Below, piece by piece: positions 22,031 to 31,209 of a DNA stretch of 64,000 nt (position 1 is its first letter; each line of letters starts with the position of its first letter). The translations under genes and the position numbers were made by a program. Under the pieces are notes generated by a model. It was not told the DNA's origin. It did not search any database and saw only the letters and a list, made by a program, of their open reading frames with translations. Origin of the DNA: Laccaria trichodermophora (lineage: Eukaryota; Basidiomycota; Agaricomycetes; Agaricales; Hydnangiaceae); assembly GCA_018417955.1 (NCBI GenBank), contig JACTVC010000001.1:1736001-1800000 (forward strand). The letters run 5' to 3'.

Positions 22031-24695
22031 GGAGGCTCTCTTTGTCCGGAACTTCCATGTTCATGGACTTTCCCACAGTGTGGGGGAGTGGGTGGCCGCA
22101 GTGAGGTGGCCACCTATGTTGTGAATACTAGCCCCAGATGAGTGAAAGCTCTGAGAGCAGACGCGAGGTGTAAGACCCTGCCCTGCTGTCCCTGCTTGAT
22201 GTACCAAAACGCTAACTGCCTACCAGCCTGGGCCCTCACTGCTAGGCCCCCGCTGTTGGACGATGTTACACCCTCTCGCAAAAGAACCCCCTAAGCTGCC
22301 TGCGGGTGCACACCACGAAGCTCACTGAGAGTGCTATGCTACATAGCTCTGCCCAATGCATCGCGCTGCACCCCCTCATGTCCGTTCTCGCGGCCGCTGC
22401 CACTAACTCTGCCCTTTCTGATTGGTGAAAGTTACCAGTCACGTCACAAGGGTCCAGCTCCTATTTCTAGGCCAGGTGTGAACTATCTTCTCCTCCTCCC
22501 CTATGTAACCTCCGCCATGAATGTGCTAAGATGCAACGTACTGAGTGGAAGGATCACCACAAGCCACCTGCCCAGTGCATTGTCCTGTGCCCATTTTGCT
22601 GCTCCCTGCCCTCCCTCCCTTATGCCACTGAAATTCACACAGTGGCCCTGACGAATGCTCCCTGCCTCTTGGAGGTAAACATGCTGCTGCTAATGGTTTA
22701 GACTAACTCACCTGTCAACACTAGGCTCCGTAGCTGCCCGTAATTGGGCCTTTAAAAACCACTGTCCTTTCTTTTTTCCTCTCTTATCTGGTGAAGCTGC
22801 TCTCCCCAAATGCTCCCTGGCCAGACTCAGATGACTGGCTCTCAAACACGCTCCCTTCCCCCTCATATGCATTTGACTGCAAGAAAAGCCCCACTCCTTT
22901 TGCATAGGTGTTCAAACACGAACTTTCGCCCACCAACCCTGGGCCTGCCTGCAACGCCACTCCCTGCCACCCCCACCAGCACCCCACCTCATTACCCTGC
23001 TCCCCAATGTCCAGAACCAATCTTCGCCTGCCAAGCTGAGATTGTTGCCGAAGAGCCTGCAAATGACAACCCCCCAACGTATGCCCCTGCTGCACCCCCT
23101 GACCCCCAGGTAGGCCCAACCCCTCTCCCTGCCTCCTCAGTTGCCCCCCCTGCCTATGGCTCCCCACCAGCCATCATTGCCCTGTGTTTGTGGCGCTTGG
23201 AGGGCCCCACTAACCTATCTCCCCAGGGTTCATGCTACCTCCAAACTGCAGGGCGAGGCCAGAAGGATAAAATCCGCCTTGGTACCAGGATTGTCTGCCT
23301 TGACTTCAGGGGTTGGGGCACTGATCGAGCTGACCGTATATGTGTCGCCGTCCGCAACAGGGGGGAGATTGGTGGAAGGACAGTTGTCCAATTTGCAACT
23401 GTCCCCAGCTCTGCTGGTGTTGTGAAGGACGATGACACTTTCTATATCTGCTTCTTCCCTGGTTTTGTGTCTGAGACAGGGTGGGGCGAAGAGAGGGGGC
23501 CGAAGGACTCCCCCCTACCCTCCTGCTTTCTTAGGAAATTTATGTCTATGTTTCGCCCTTGAAACCCCTGATCCACACTGCCTATCCTTACTATTACCTC
23601 CATGGTCGTTCCCTAGCCCGGTCTGATCCCTACCTTCTTCTCTGCTTCTATTTCTCCATAGTTACACCATAGTAAGCAGACTGCTCGCCCTGGTGGCTAT
23701 TTCCTTAAATTTTGGCATAATTACTACTGCTCCCCCTCCTTCAGTTGGACCAGACGTTCAGTTCCTGCTGCAACACCGTCCTGATTACTCCTGCTTCCTA
23801 CAAGCACTCTCTGGCGCTAAGGCTACTTACATGGTCCATAGTTTTCTTCTGTAGAAAACAATGCAGAGGTGATGTTAAAAGATTTGGACGATGTCACGCT
23901 CTGCTGGTCGGCTGTGATTCCCTTGCAGGTGCACATACGCCAGAGCCTGAATCTCCAGCAAAATACTGCCAAGTTAGCAGGACGATCACTGCATTATGTT
24001 AGGCATGTCTGTGTGCTACTTGTAGGGCCAAACAGCTGCCTGCACCCTCCACAGGAACCAGGATGACACTATAAAGCTTGTACTTAGCCTACGATGCAAA
24101 CTCTACGGTGCACAAAACAGGTCTAAACACATGTACTTGTGGAGCAAGACAGCTGCCTACGGAAACTAAATAACACTACTAGGTTCAAACAAGGTGTACT
24201 GCTACCCTCTGTCCCTGCTCTCCCATGTACACCTCCATAGACAATTGAGCTCACTGCCAGGTACATAACCATTGCAAACTCGACAAGTGCCTGGCCAAAG
24301 CCATCAGCTACGGTCATTGTTGTTGTGCACGACAGGTCCAAACAAGGCATGTGTCTCCATATGCAAGTACGCCTCCATAGACATTTGAGCTTACCACCAG
24401 GTACATAGCCATTGTGAACTTGACAGGTGTCCGGCCAAAGCCATGGGCTGCATGTGGCTGTTGTTGTTGTGCACGACAGGTCCAAACAAGGCATGCTGTT
24501 GCCCTTTGTCTCTGCCCTATACACATCTCCATATGCAATTGAGTTGCTAACACCTCTCTCCATTGCACTAAGGTCACGCTAACATCGGTATTGTATCCTG
24601 ACCACCTCTCCATTTGCTGTACGTCTACCGCCTCTCGGCACACCGCAACTGAACAAAGAGCTCTCAATGCTACGAACATATAAAGCTGAGGCAGG
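22031..24695 (+). promoter_or_regulatory. LINE 5' region with tandem monomers
   Basis: This 2.66 kb C-rich leader precedes ORF1. At about 24130-24560 it holds two to three imperfect copies of a 144-153 bp unit (landmarks AGGTCCAAACAAGG, CTCCATAGACA, GCCAAAGCCAT). Repeated monomers in LINE leaders often act as internal promoters; that function is inferred. One ORF (22810-23562) is annotated separately. Confidence 0.55.
22810..23562 (+). CDS. Hypothetical 250-residue ORF in the LINE leader
   Basis: It opens with ATG and remains open for 250 codons. The first 120 residues are Pro-rich (LPATPTSTPPHYP). The second half is less repetitive (RLGTRIVCLDFRGWGTD, then VVQFATVPSSAGVVKDDDTFY) and could fold. 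No known domain is recognised. It may be an additional LINE protein upstream of ORF1, a captured fragment, or a chance ORF in GC-rich DNA. In a copy whose ORF2 carries five stops, an uninterrupted frame of this length is worth noting but is not proof of coding. Confidence 0.35.
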   Translation: MLPGQTQMTGSQTRSLPPHMHLTARKAPLLLHRCSNTNFRPPTLGLPATPLPATPTSTPPHYPAPQCPEPIFACQAEIVAEEPANDNPPTYAPAAPPDPQVGPTPLPASSVAPPAYGSPPAIIALCLWRLEGPTNLSPQGSCYLQTAGRGQKDKIRLGTRIVCLDFRGWGTDRADRICVAVRNRGEIGGRTVVQFATVPSSAGVVKDDDTFYICFFPGFVSETGWGEERGPKDSPLPSCFLRKFMSMFRP

Positions 24696-25837
24696 ATGCA
24701 CCACTATCTCTCAACAACCTCCATGCTTAGCCTCCTCTCATCTTCTCGCCAAAGAACCATGTCAACTCCAGCCTCCCACAACCGCTTCGCCCCCCTTGCC
24801 TCTGACGAGGGAGACATGGACTTAGATGGGGAGCCTGGGGTCTCTGCATCCATGCATGCTCCGCCCTCCTTTGCCGACATCACATCTGGAGCCAGAACTG
24901 CTGCTCCCCTCCCACGTGTTCCGCCTTCTGCCCAAATTGCACAGAATGCCCAGGTTTGTCCTTCCCCTGGCGCATGGAAACCTCTTCCAAACAACTTACG
25001 TTTTAAGAAGACTACAGACACTCCCTCTGCCTCCACGCAAGTGCAAGCAGGGCCCAGTGTCAGGGACAAACGGCCCATCGAGCAGGTAGACGACATCGCC
25101 AATGGTGATGTACCGCCCAAGAGAGTTAACCCCGCCGCCGTCATGACTACCACTGCTGACACTTCAGCCAATGTCACTGCCACTGCCAATCCTGGCCTCC
25201 CCCATGCCACCTCCGACACTGCACAGGTAGCTGACATCCCCCATGCCATTGCCTCTGCAATGCAAGACGATATGAGGGTCGACAATGCCCCACCGGCCAC
25301 CTCACTCCTGCTCCCCACCACATACACCCCCCCTGATGCAGCACATGTTCTCCAGCAGCCAGTTGATGGCTTCCCTGTGGTCTATGGCCTCGAGCAAGGC
25401 CTCCTTTCCTTTGTGCATAACAACTCCATTAACCTGTGGAAGCAACTGGGAGGTGATAGCACGCTCGTGTACATTGCTAACGACGGGCTTGCCACAGACA
25501 CTGTGAGCCGGATTAAAGCAATCGATGCTTTCTTTGCTGCTGTCTTCCCTGATTTCCCTGCTCTCGAGGTCGGCCCCCCTGAGTTCTTCAAGAGGAATGA
25601 CAAGAAGGTGCTTTTCAAACCTGTCATCCCCTTCTGCATCAGTGGCAGTAGCGACCTCATTGCAGCACTCAAGACTCGGAAATGCTGGCCAACCCCCTCC
25701 GTCACTCTCTTCGTCACCTCTCTGGAACCAGAGGTGACCGATTTCGCCATCTGCCTGTCCAGCTTCCCCCTCAAACGATCTGAAACTAGTGATCTCATTG
25801 TAACTAGGGCTGCACGCAACACAGTTAGGAACGATGT
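24696..25837 (+). pseudogene. LINE ORF1, N-terminal part (interrupted by LTR element)
   Basis: ORF1 is the nucleic-acid-binding protein that packages LINE RNA. The frame starts at ATG 24696 (or Met22, 24759, where MSTPASHNRFAPL begins). It runs through a low-complexity Ala/Pro/Thr-rich region and enters a folded part (YGLEQGLLSFVHNNSINLW and onward). It stops being ORF1 at 25837, the last base of the GATGT target duplicate. Joining 25837 to 48019 restores the frame as NTVRNDVHLCAFITNNHD. The restored ORF is 535 codons without a stop, so ORF1 was intact when the LTR element arrived. Confidence 0.85.
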
Positions 25838-26201
25838 TGTGAAACCGGGTTGTCGTTCTTGTCCTCTCGACGAAGGTGCAAGCGAGTGAGGGTAGTGGAG
25901 AAGATGCGGGGAACATGTGAGAGTGCACGTGGGGCGGTCACGCGTATCGTGGCCGTACCTCCGTGATCCAGTGACCCCGGACGAGGGACGCTGTCACCCA
26001 GTGCAGGGCTCTGGTATCCTGGAGGGGAGGCACAAGGCAGCCTAGCCGTATACGATAGGGATGACTCGCTCCACATATAAGTTTATGTGAAAGTTGCAAG
26101 TAAGTATATTAGTCTGCCTCGGCACAATATAACAAGAAGACAAACAATGGTAAATACAATGATCCTATGTCACACAAGATAGGTAGTACTATGGTATCAC
26201 A
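25838..26201 (-). repeat. 3' LTR of the outer LTR element
   Basis: It runs from TGTGAAACC to GGTATCACA on the plus strand, matching 47650-48013. The purine-rich tract on the element strand directly before it reads GTGAT-side CACGGGGGGGCTT (plus 26202-26214). Confidence 0.95.
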
Positions 26202-26247
26202 AAGCCCCCCCGTGAGATTGGAGCATTGTCCACAGTGGTAAGCCCCT

Positions 26248-27108
26248 TCAGTGTCGCCGACGACGTCTCTTCCGTTCCTCGTCTCGTTTTCTATACCCTT
26301 GGATTTTCTGCCCACTCCGACGTCCTCTCTTCGTTCTTTTATAGTCTGGTTCCCTATCATCCTCGAGATTGACAAGATCCTCATCCATAGAATCCTGTGC
26401 AGGATGCAGGTCTTCTGGAGTGACTAAGGGGGCCGTTGCAGGCTGTACCACGCCTCCCCAGGACACAAGGCTGTTCCATGAGGCAGAGCCTCCCATAGGC
26501 GTGTCTTCTGACATTCAATCGACAAGAGACCCTTGAGCGGGATTCGAGAGCCTGGTAGCTAGGTCGGAAGACACTGCGTCGCTCAATCTGGCGGACAGAC
26601 GTTCCGTCATTCGAGACATGAGGGTTGGTTGCATGGGGGTGGGGGGTGGGGACCCAGATGGCGTTTGTCTTGTGGACGAGATTCTGGAGGCTAATGACTC
26701 TGTAGGTTGTGTAGGAGCGAAGGAAGATGGCACGGTCATTGAAGGCAATGCCGCAGCCACTGGCCATGGTAACAGAGCGCTAGGGGTTGCTTCAGACGAT
26801 GGCATAGGGAAGGGAATTATGGTCGTGTTCCCCTGTAGGAGAATGGGACTAAAGGTGTTGCCTGAGGGCGACCACATGAAGGCAACGTTCGCGCCAAAGG
26901 GCAGTGGGGCATTGTGTGGTAATCCTGCGAAGGCTGGTCTGCTAGGCAATATGGGTAACGGAGGAATCTGCACCATTGCGCTTGTTTCTACGTTTGGAGC
27001 AGCCACAGAGTTGAAGTTAGACCGATTTTCCTGGGAACCCACCAGAATTGCATTATGCGGGGGCTGGGGCAGACGTGGTTCTGGAGATCGAGATCGCACT
27101 AGTATCTA
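26248..27108 (-). pseudogene. Outer LTR element ORF, C-terminal Pro-rich and basic tail
   Basis: Read on the minus strand from 27108, the frame begins with a TAG at 27106-27108 at the fold-back junction. It continues as VRSRSPEPRLPQPPHN, a Pro/Ser/Thr-rich region (about 195 residues), a TGA at 26515-26517, and a final part ending in a strongly basic run (KRTKRGRRSGQK to RKRRRRRH, stop at 26248). It is in the same frame as the Gag-protease part across the fold-back insertion. In a standard Ty3 element reverse transcriptase would follow protease here; nothing of it is seen. The basic end could bind RNA or act as a nuclear signal (inference). Confidence 0.65.
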
Positions 27109-27235
27109 CCACTTTTTATGATAAAATACAGTCAAGTGCCTGCACAACTTTTTGGTAAATGGCACTGTGGTCTATGAAATGAGAAACATGGGGGAAATCT
27201 AATGAAACATGTTTCATTTTTGGCCCAGACCATTT

Positions 27236-27930
27236 CATATATATCTCATTGTTTCCCTGGCAATATTTCTTTGCCATTTCTTTCCCATTTCATTGGCTGA
27301 CTGGCTATATTTCTTTTCTATTTCATTGGTTGCCTGGCCATATTTTTTTTCTATTTCATTGTTTCCCTAGCAATATTTCTTCGCAATTTCTTTCCCATTT
27401 CATTGGCTGCCTAGCCATATTTCTTTCCCATTTCATTCATATTTCTTTTCCATTTCATTGTTTCCCTAGCAACATTTCTTCGCCATTTCATTCCTATTTC
27501 ATTGGCTGCCTAGCCATATTTCTTTCCTATTTCATTCATATTTCATTGCCATTTCATTGGCTGCCTAGCCATATTTCTTTCCCATTTCATTGTTTCCCTA
27601 GTAATATATCTTTGCCATTTCTTTCCCATTTCTTTGGCTGCCTAGCCATATTTCTTTCCCATTTCATTCATATTTCATTGTTTCCCTAGCAATATTTCTT
27701 TGCCATTTCTTTCCGATTTCATTGGCTGCCTAGCCATATTTCTTTCCCATTTCATTCATATTTCATTTCCATTTCATTGTTTCCCTAGTAATATTTCTTT
27801 GCCATTTCTTTGGCTGCCTAGCCATATTTCTTTCCCATTTCTTTTCTTTTCCATTTCATTGTTTTCCTAGCAATATTTCTTCATCATTTCTTTCCCATTT
27901 CATTGGCTGCCTGGCTATATTTCTTTCCTA
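27236..27930. repeat. 33 bp tandem repeat, left arm
   Basis: Two alternating 33 bp variants occur: one contains ATTGGCTGCCTAGCCATATT, the other ATTGTTTCCCTAGCAATATT. In the first, TGGCT pairs with AGCCA; in the second, ATTG pairs with CAAT, so each unit can form a small hairpin. The open frame across the array (27249-27689) is a by-product of the repeat. Confidence 0.9.
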
Positions 27931-28437
27931 TCTTGTCAGGGTCCATCCAATGGGTCATCAGGAGGGTGGTCACATGACCAATTTCCTAAAATAGTCAAAA
28001 TACAAAATCAATAGCCCTGAATTGTAGCTTTCAGAATCTGTTTGAATTATGTTCTCTCATTGTGGAGATATGAGGCAAATGAATTTTCACAGTGCCAGCT
28101 TTTTTCAACCTTTTTGTCTTTTTCTCCAGGAAAAGAACACCAAACAATATAATTTTAACATATTCAGAAAGCTAAGAAAAGGGGCTATAATTATCATATC
28201 ATAGAAAATTTGACTCAAAAAGGAAGGTGCATAGCCTAAAAGGGACATGCACACTAGTAGACTACAAAAGGCAGACATAGACTAGAAATTTTACCAATAG
28301 GTTTACCAATAGATTACAAAAGTCAGACATAGAATACAAAAATGAGTAATGCACTACAAAAGACTACAAACAGCTGGACATAGACTACAAAGTTTACTAA
28401 TGGGCTATGACAGACTTCAAGAGTTGGACATACACTA

Positions 28438-28960
28438 CAAAATCCGCTTTTCTCATTACAAAAGTTGTAGTGTCTGCTTTTTTCATTACAGCAGTTTGTA
28501 GTGTCCGCTTTTTTTATTACAACAGTTTGTAGTGTCCACTTTTTTTATTACAACAGTTTCTAATGTCCGCTTTTTTCATTACAAAAGTTTGTAGTGTCCG
28601 CTTTTTTCATTACAACAATTTGTAGTGTCCAATTTTTTTACTGCAACAGTTTGTAGTGTCCGCTTTTTTCATTACAACAGTTTGTAGTGTCCGCTTTTTT
28701 TATTACAACAGTTTGTAGTGTCCGCTTTTTTCATTACAACAGTTTGTAGCATCCAATTTTTTTATTGCAACATTTTGTAGTGACTGCTTTTTTAGACTAC
28801 AACAGTTTCTAGTGTCCATTTTTTTAGACTATAACAGTTTGTAGTCTTCGCTTTTTCAGACTACAACAGTGGGTCGAATCCACTTTTTTGGACTACAACA
28901 GTTTACAATATCCACTCTTTAAGACTACTAAGTTTGTAGTCTGCTTTTCTGACATTTAGT
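28438..28960. repeat. 31 bp tandem repeat, left arm
   Basis: At least 14 imperfect copies share TTGTAGTGTCCGC, a T-run and CATTACAA with a period of 31 bp. TTGTAGTG and CATTACAA pair with one mismatch, so each unit is itself a hairpin with a T-rich loop. Confidence 0.9.
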
Positions 28961-29048
28961 TTGTAGTAGGTATGGGGTTATGACATGTGAGATGAATTGA
29001 CTCTGCCAGTCATGCCCAACTTGTTGTCTTTCACATCAGTGGAGCCTG

Positions 29049-29367
29049 TCTCTCTTTTCAGCTGACCAGCCACTATCCCATCTCTCTGGACTCAGTCAAA
29101 CATCTACTGATATCAGTAGCTACTGTCCTATAATGAGTGTCTCTCATTGATCTTTTCTGTCAAGTCAAATTATGATAAGGTTTCACTGTTCAACCATTCA
29201 TCCTAGCCAATCTTCACTGAAAGCCATTCAAGAGTACTAGGAGTGAATGATGAAAGGTTGTCTATTCCTATTATGTTCTTAGTCTACTCAGCTGAATACA
29301 AGCTGGAATCTGGTGAATCTTTTCCAGGTTGACCATAAGTAGAGCTGTTGTTCTTGAAAACACAGTG
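29049..29367. other. Loop of the fold-back element
   Basis: About 320 bp without a counterpart on the other arm, except a short CAGCTGA and TCAGCTG pair. No ORF longer than about 40 codons and no known motif are seen. Confidence 0.7.
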
Positions 29368-29458
29368 CAGGCTCCACTGGTATGAAAGCCAACAGTTGGG
29401 CATGACTGGCAAAAGTCAACTCATCTCACATGTCATAAACCCATACCTACAACCTGAA

Positions 29459-30062
29459 TTAGAAAAGCAGACTACAAACTTAGTAGTCTTAAAAAGTGGA
29501 TATTGTAAACTGTTGTAGTCTAAAAAAGCAGACACTACAAGCTGTTGTAATAAAAAAAGCGAACACTAGAAACTGTTGGAATAAAAAAAGCAGACACTAC
29601 AAACTGTTGGAATAAAAAAAGCAGACACTACAAACTGTTGCAATGAAAAAAGCAGACACTACAAACTGTTGCAATGAAAAAAGCAGACACTACAAACTGT
29701 TGCAATGAAAAAAGCAGACACTACAAACTGTTGCAATGAAAAAAGCAGACACTACAAACTGTTGTAATGAAAAAAGCGGACACTACAAACTGTTGTAATA
29801 AAAAAAGCGGACACTACAAACTGTTGTAATAAAAAAAGCGGACACTACAAACTGTTGCAGTAAAAAAATTGGACACTACAAATTGTTGTAATGAAAAAAG
29901 CGGACACTACAAACTTTTGTAATGAAAAAAGAGGACATTAGAAACTGTTGTAATAAAAAAAGTGGACACTACAAACTGTTGTAATAAAAAAAGCGGACAC
30001 TACAAACTGCTGTAATGAAAAAAGCAGACACTACAACTTTTGTAATGAGAAAAGCGGATTTT
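29459..30062. repeat. 31 bp tandem repeat, right arm
   Basis: Inverse of the array at 28438-28960 (GCGGACACTACAAACTGTTG and A-run units, period 31). It contains more copies than the left arm (about 19), including a run of four near-identical GCAGACACTACAAAC units at 29640-29760. The array therefore changed copy number after the palindrome formed. Confidence 0.9.
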
Positions 30063-30577
30063 GTAGTGTATGTCCAACTCTTGAAGTCTGTCATAGCCCA
30101 TTAGTAAACTTTGTAGTCTATGTCCAGCTGTTTGTAGTCTTTTGTAGTGCATTACTCATTTTTGTATTCTATGTCTGACTTTTGTAATCTATTGGTAAAC
30201 CTATTGGTAAAATTTCTAGTCTATGTCTGCCTTTTGTAGTCTACTAGTGTGCATGTCCCTTTTAGGCTATGCACCTTCCTTTTTGAGTCAAATTTTCTAT
30301 GATATGATAATTATAGCCCCTTTTCTTAGCTTTCTGAATATGTTAAAATTATATTGTTTGGTGTTCTTTTCCTGGAGAAAAAGACAAAAAGGTTGAAAAA
30401 AGCTGGCACTGTGAAAATTCATTTGCCTCATATCTCCACAATGAGAGAACATAATTCAAACAGATTCTGAAAGCTACAATTCAGGGCTATTGATTTTGTA
30501 TTTTGACTATTTTAGGAAATTGGTCATGTGACCACCCTCCTGATGACCCATTGGATGGACCCTGACAAGATAGGAAA

Positions 30578-31078
30578 GAAATATATCCAGACAGCCAATG
30601 AAATGAGGAAGAAATATGGCTAGGCAGCCAATGAAATGGGAAAGAAATGATGAAGAAATATTACTAGGGAAACAATGAAATGGAAAAGAAAAGAAATGGG
30701 AAAGAAATATGGCTAGGCAGCCAAAGAAATGGCAAAGAAATATTACTAGGGAAACAATGAAATGGAAATGAAATATGAATGAAATGGGAAAGAAATATGG
30801 CTAGGCAGCCAATGAAATAGGAATGAAATGGTGAAGAAATGTTGCTAGGGAAACAATGAAATGGAAAAGAAATATGAATGAAATGGGAAAGAAATATGGC
30901 TAGGCAGCCAATGAAATGGGAAAGAAATTGCGAAGAAATATTGCTAGGGAAACAATGAAATAGAAAAAAAATAATATGGCCAGGCAACCAATGAAATGGA
31001 AAAGAAATATAGCCAGTCAGCCAATGAAATGGGAAAGAAATGGAAAAGAAATATTGCCAGGGAAACAATGAGATATAT
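30578..31078. repeat. 33 bp tandem repeat, right arm
   Basis: Inverse of 27236-27930 but about 190 bp shorter. The reading frame at 30664-31068 on the minus strand is only the repeat read in one phase. Confidence 0.9.
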
Positions 31079-31165
31079 ATGAAATGGTCTGGGCCAAAAA
31101 TGAAACATGTTTCATTAGATTTCCCCCATGTTTCTCATTTCATAGACCACAGTGCCATTTACCAA

Positions 31166-31207
31166 AAAGTTGTGCAGGCACTTGACTGTATTTTATCATA
31201 AAAGTGG
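31166..31207. repeat. Right end of the fold-back element
   Basis: CTTGACTGTATTTTATCATA followed by AAAGTGG inverts the left end at 27109-27150, with one T-run length difference. It is followed by TA and then GCTACCAC of the host element. Confidence 0.85.
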
Positions 31208-31209
31208 TA

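Larger units (their letters stand above)
27109..31207. mobile_element. 4.1 kb fold-back element (long palindrome) of TA-target type
   Basis: The first 1.94 kb (27109 to about 29048) is repeated in inverse at about 29368-31207. The outermost bases are CCACTTTTTATGATAAAAT and the inverse ATTTTATCATAAAAGTGG. TA flanks both ends (27107-27108 and 31208-31209), and removing the element plus one TA rejoins the host ORF in frame, so TA is the likely target. Each arm holds a 33 bp tandem array, a unique block, and a 31 bp tandem array; the loop is about 320 bp. No transposase is encoded. It therefore looks like a non-autonomous fold-back element, possibly mobilised by a Tc1/mariner-type enzyme in trans. 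Confidence 0.85.

Noticed and set aside
27249..27689. 146-codon plus-strand ORF
   Set aside because: It is the 33 bp tandem repeat read in one phase (33 is divisible by 3), with a periodic Phe/His/Ser peptide and no independent support.
28438..30062. CRISPR-like array
   Set aside because: The 31 bp units are contiguous with no unique spacers, and they occur inverted in a fungal fold-back element.
30664..31068. 134-codon minus-strand ORF
   Set aside because: Mirror image of the left-arm repeat ORF in the palindrome.
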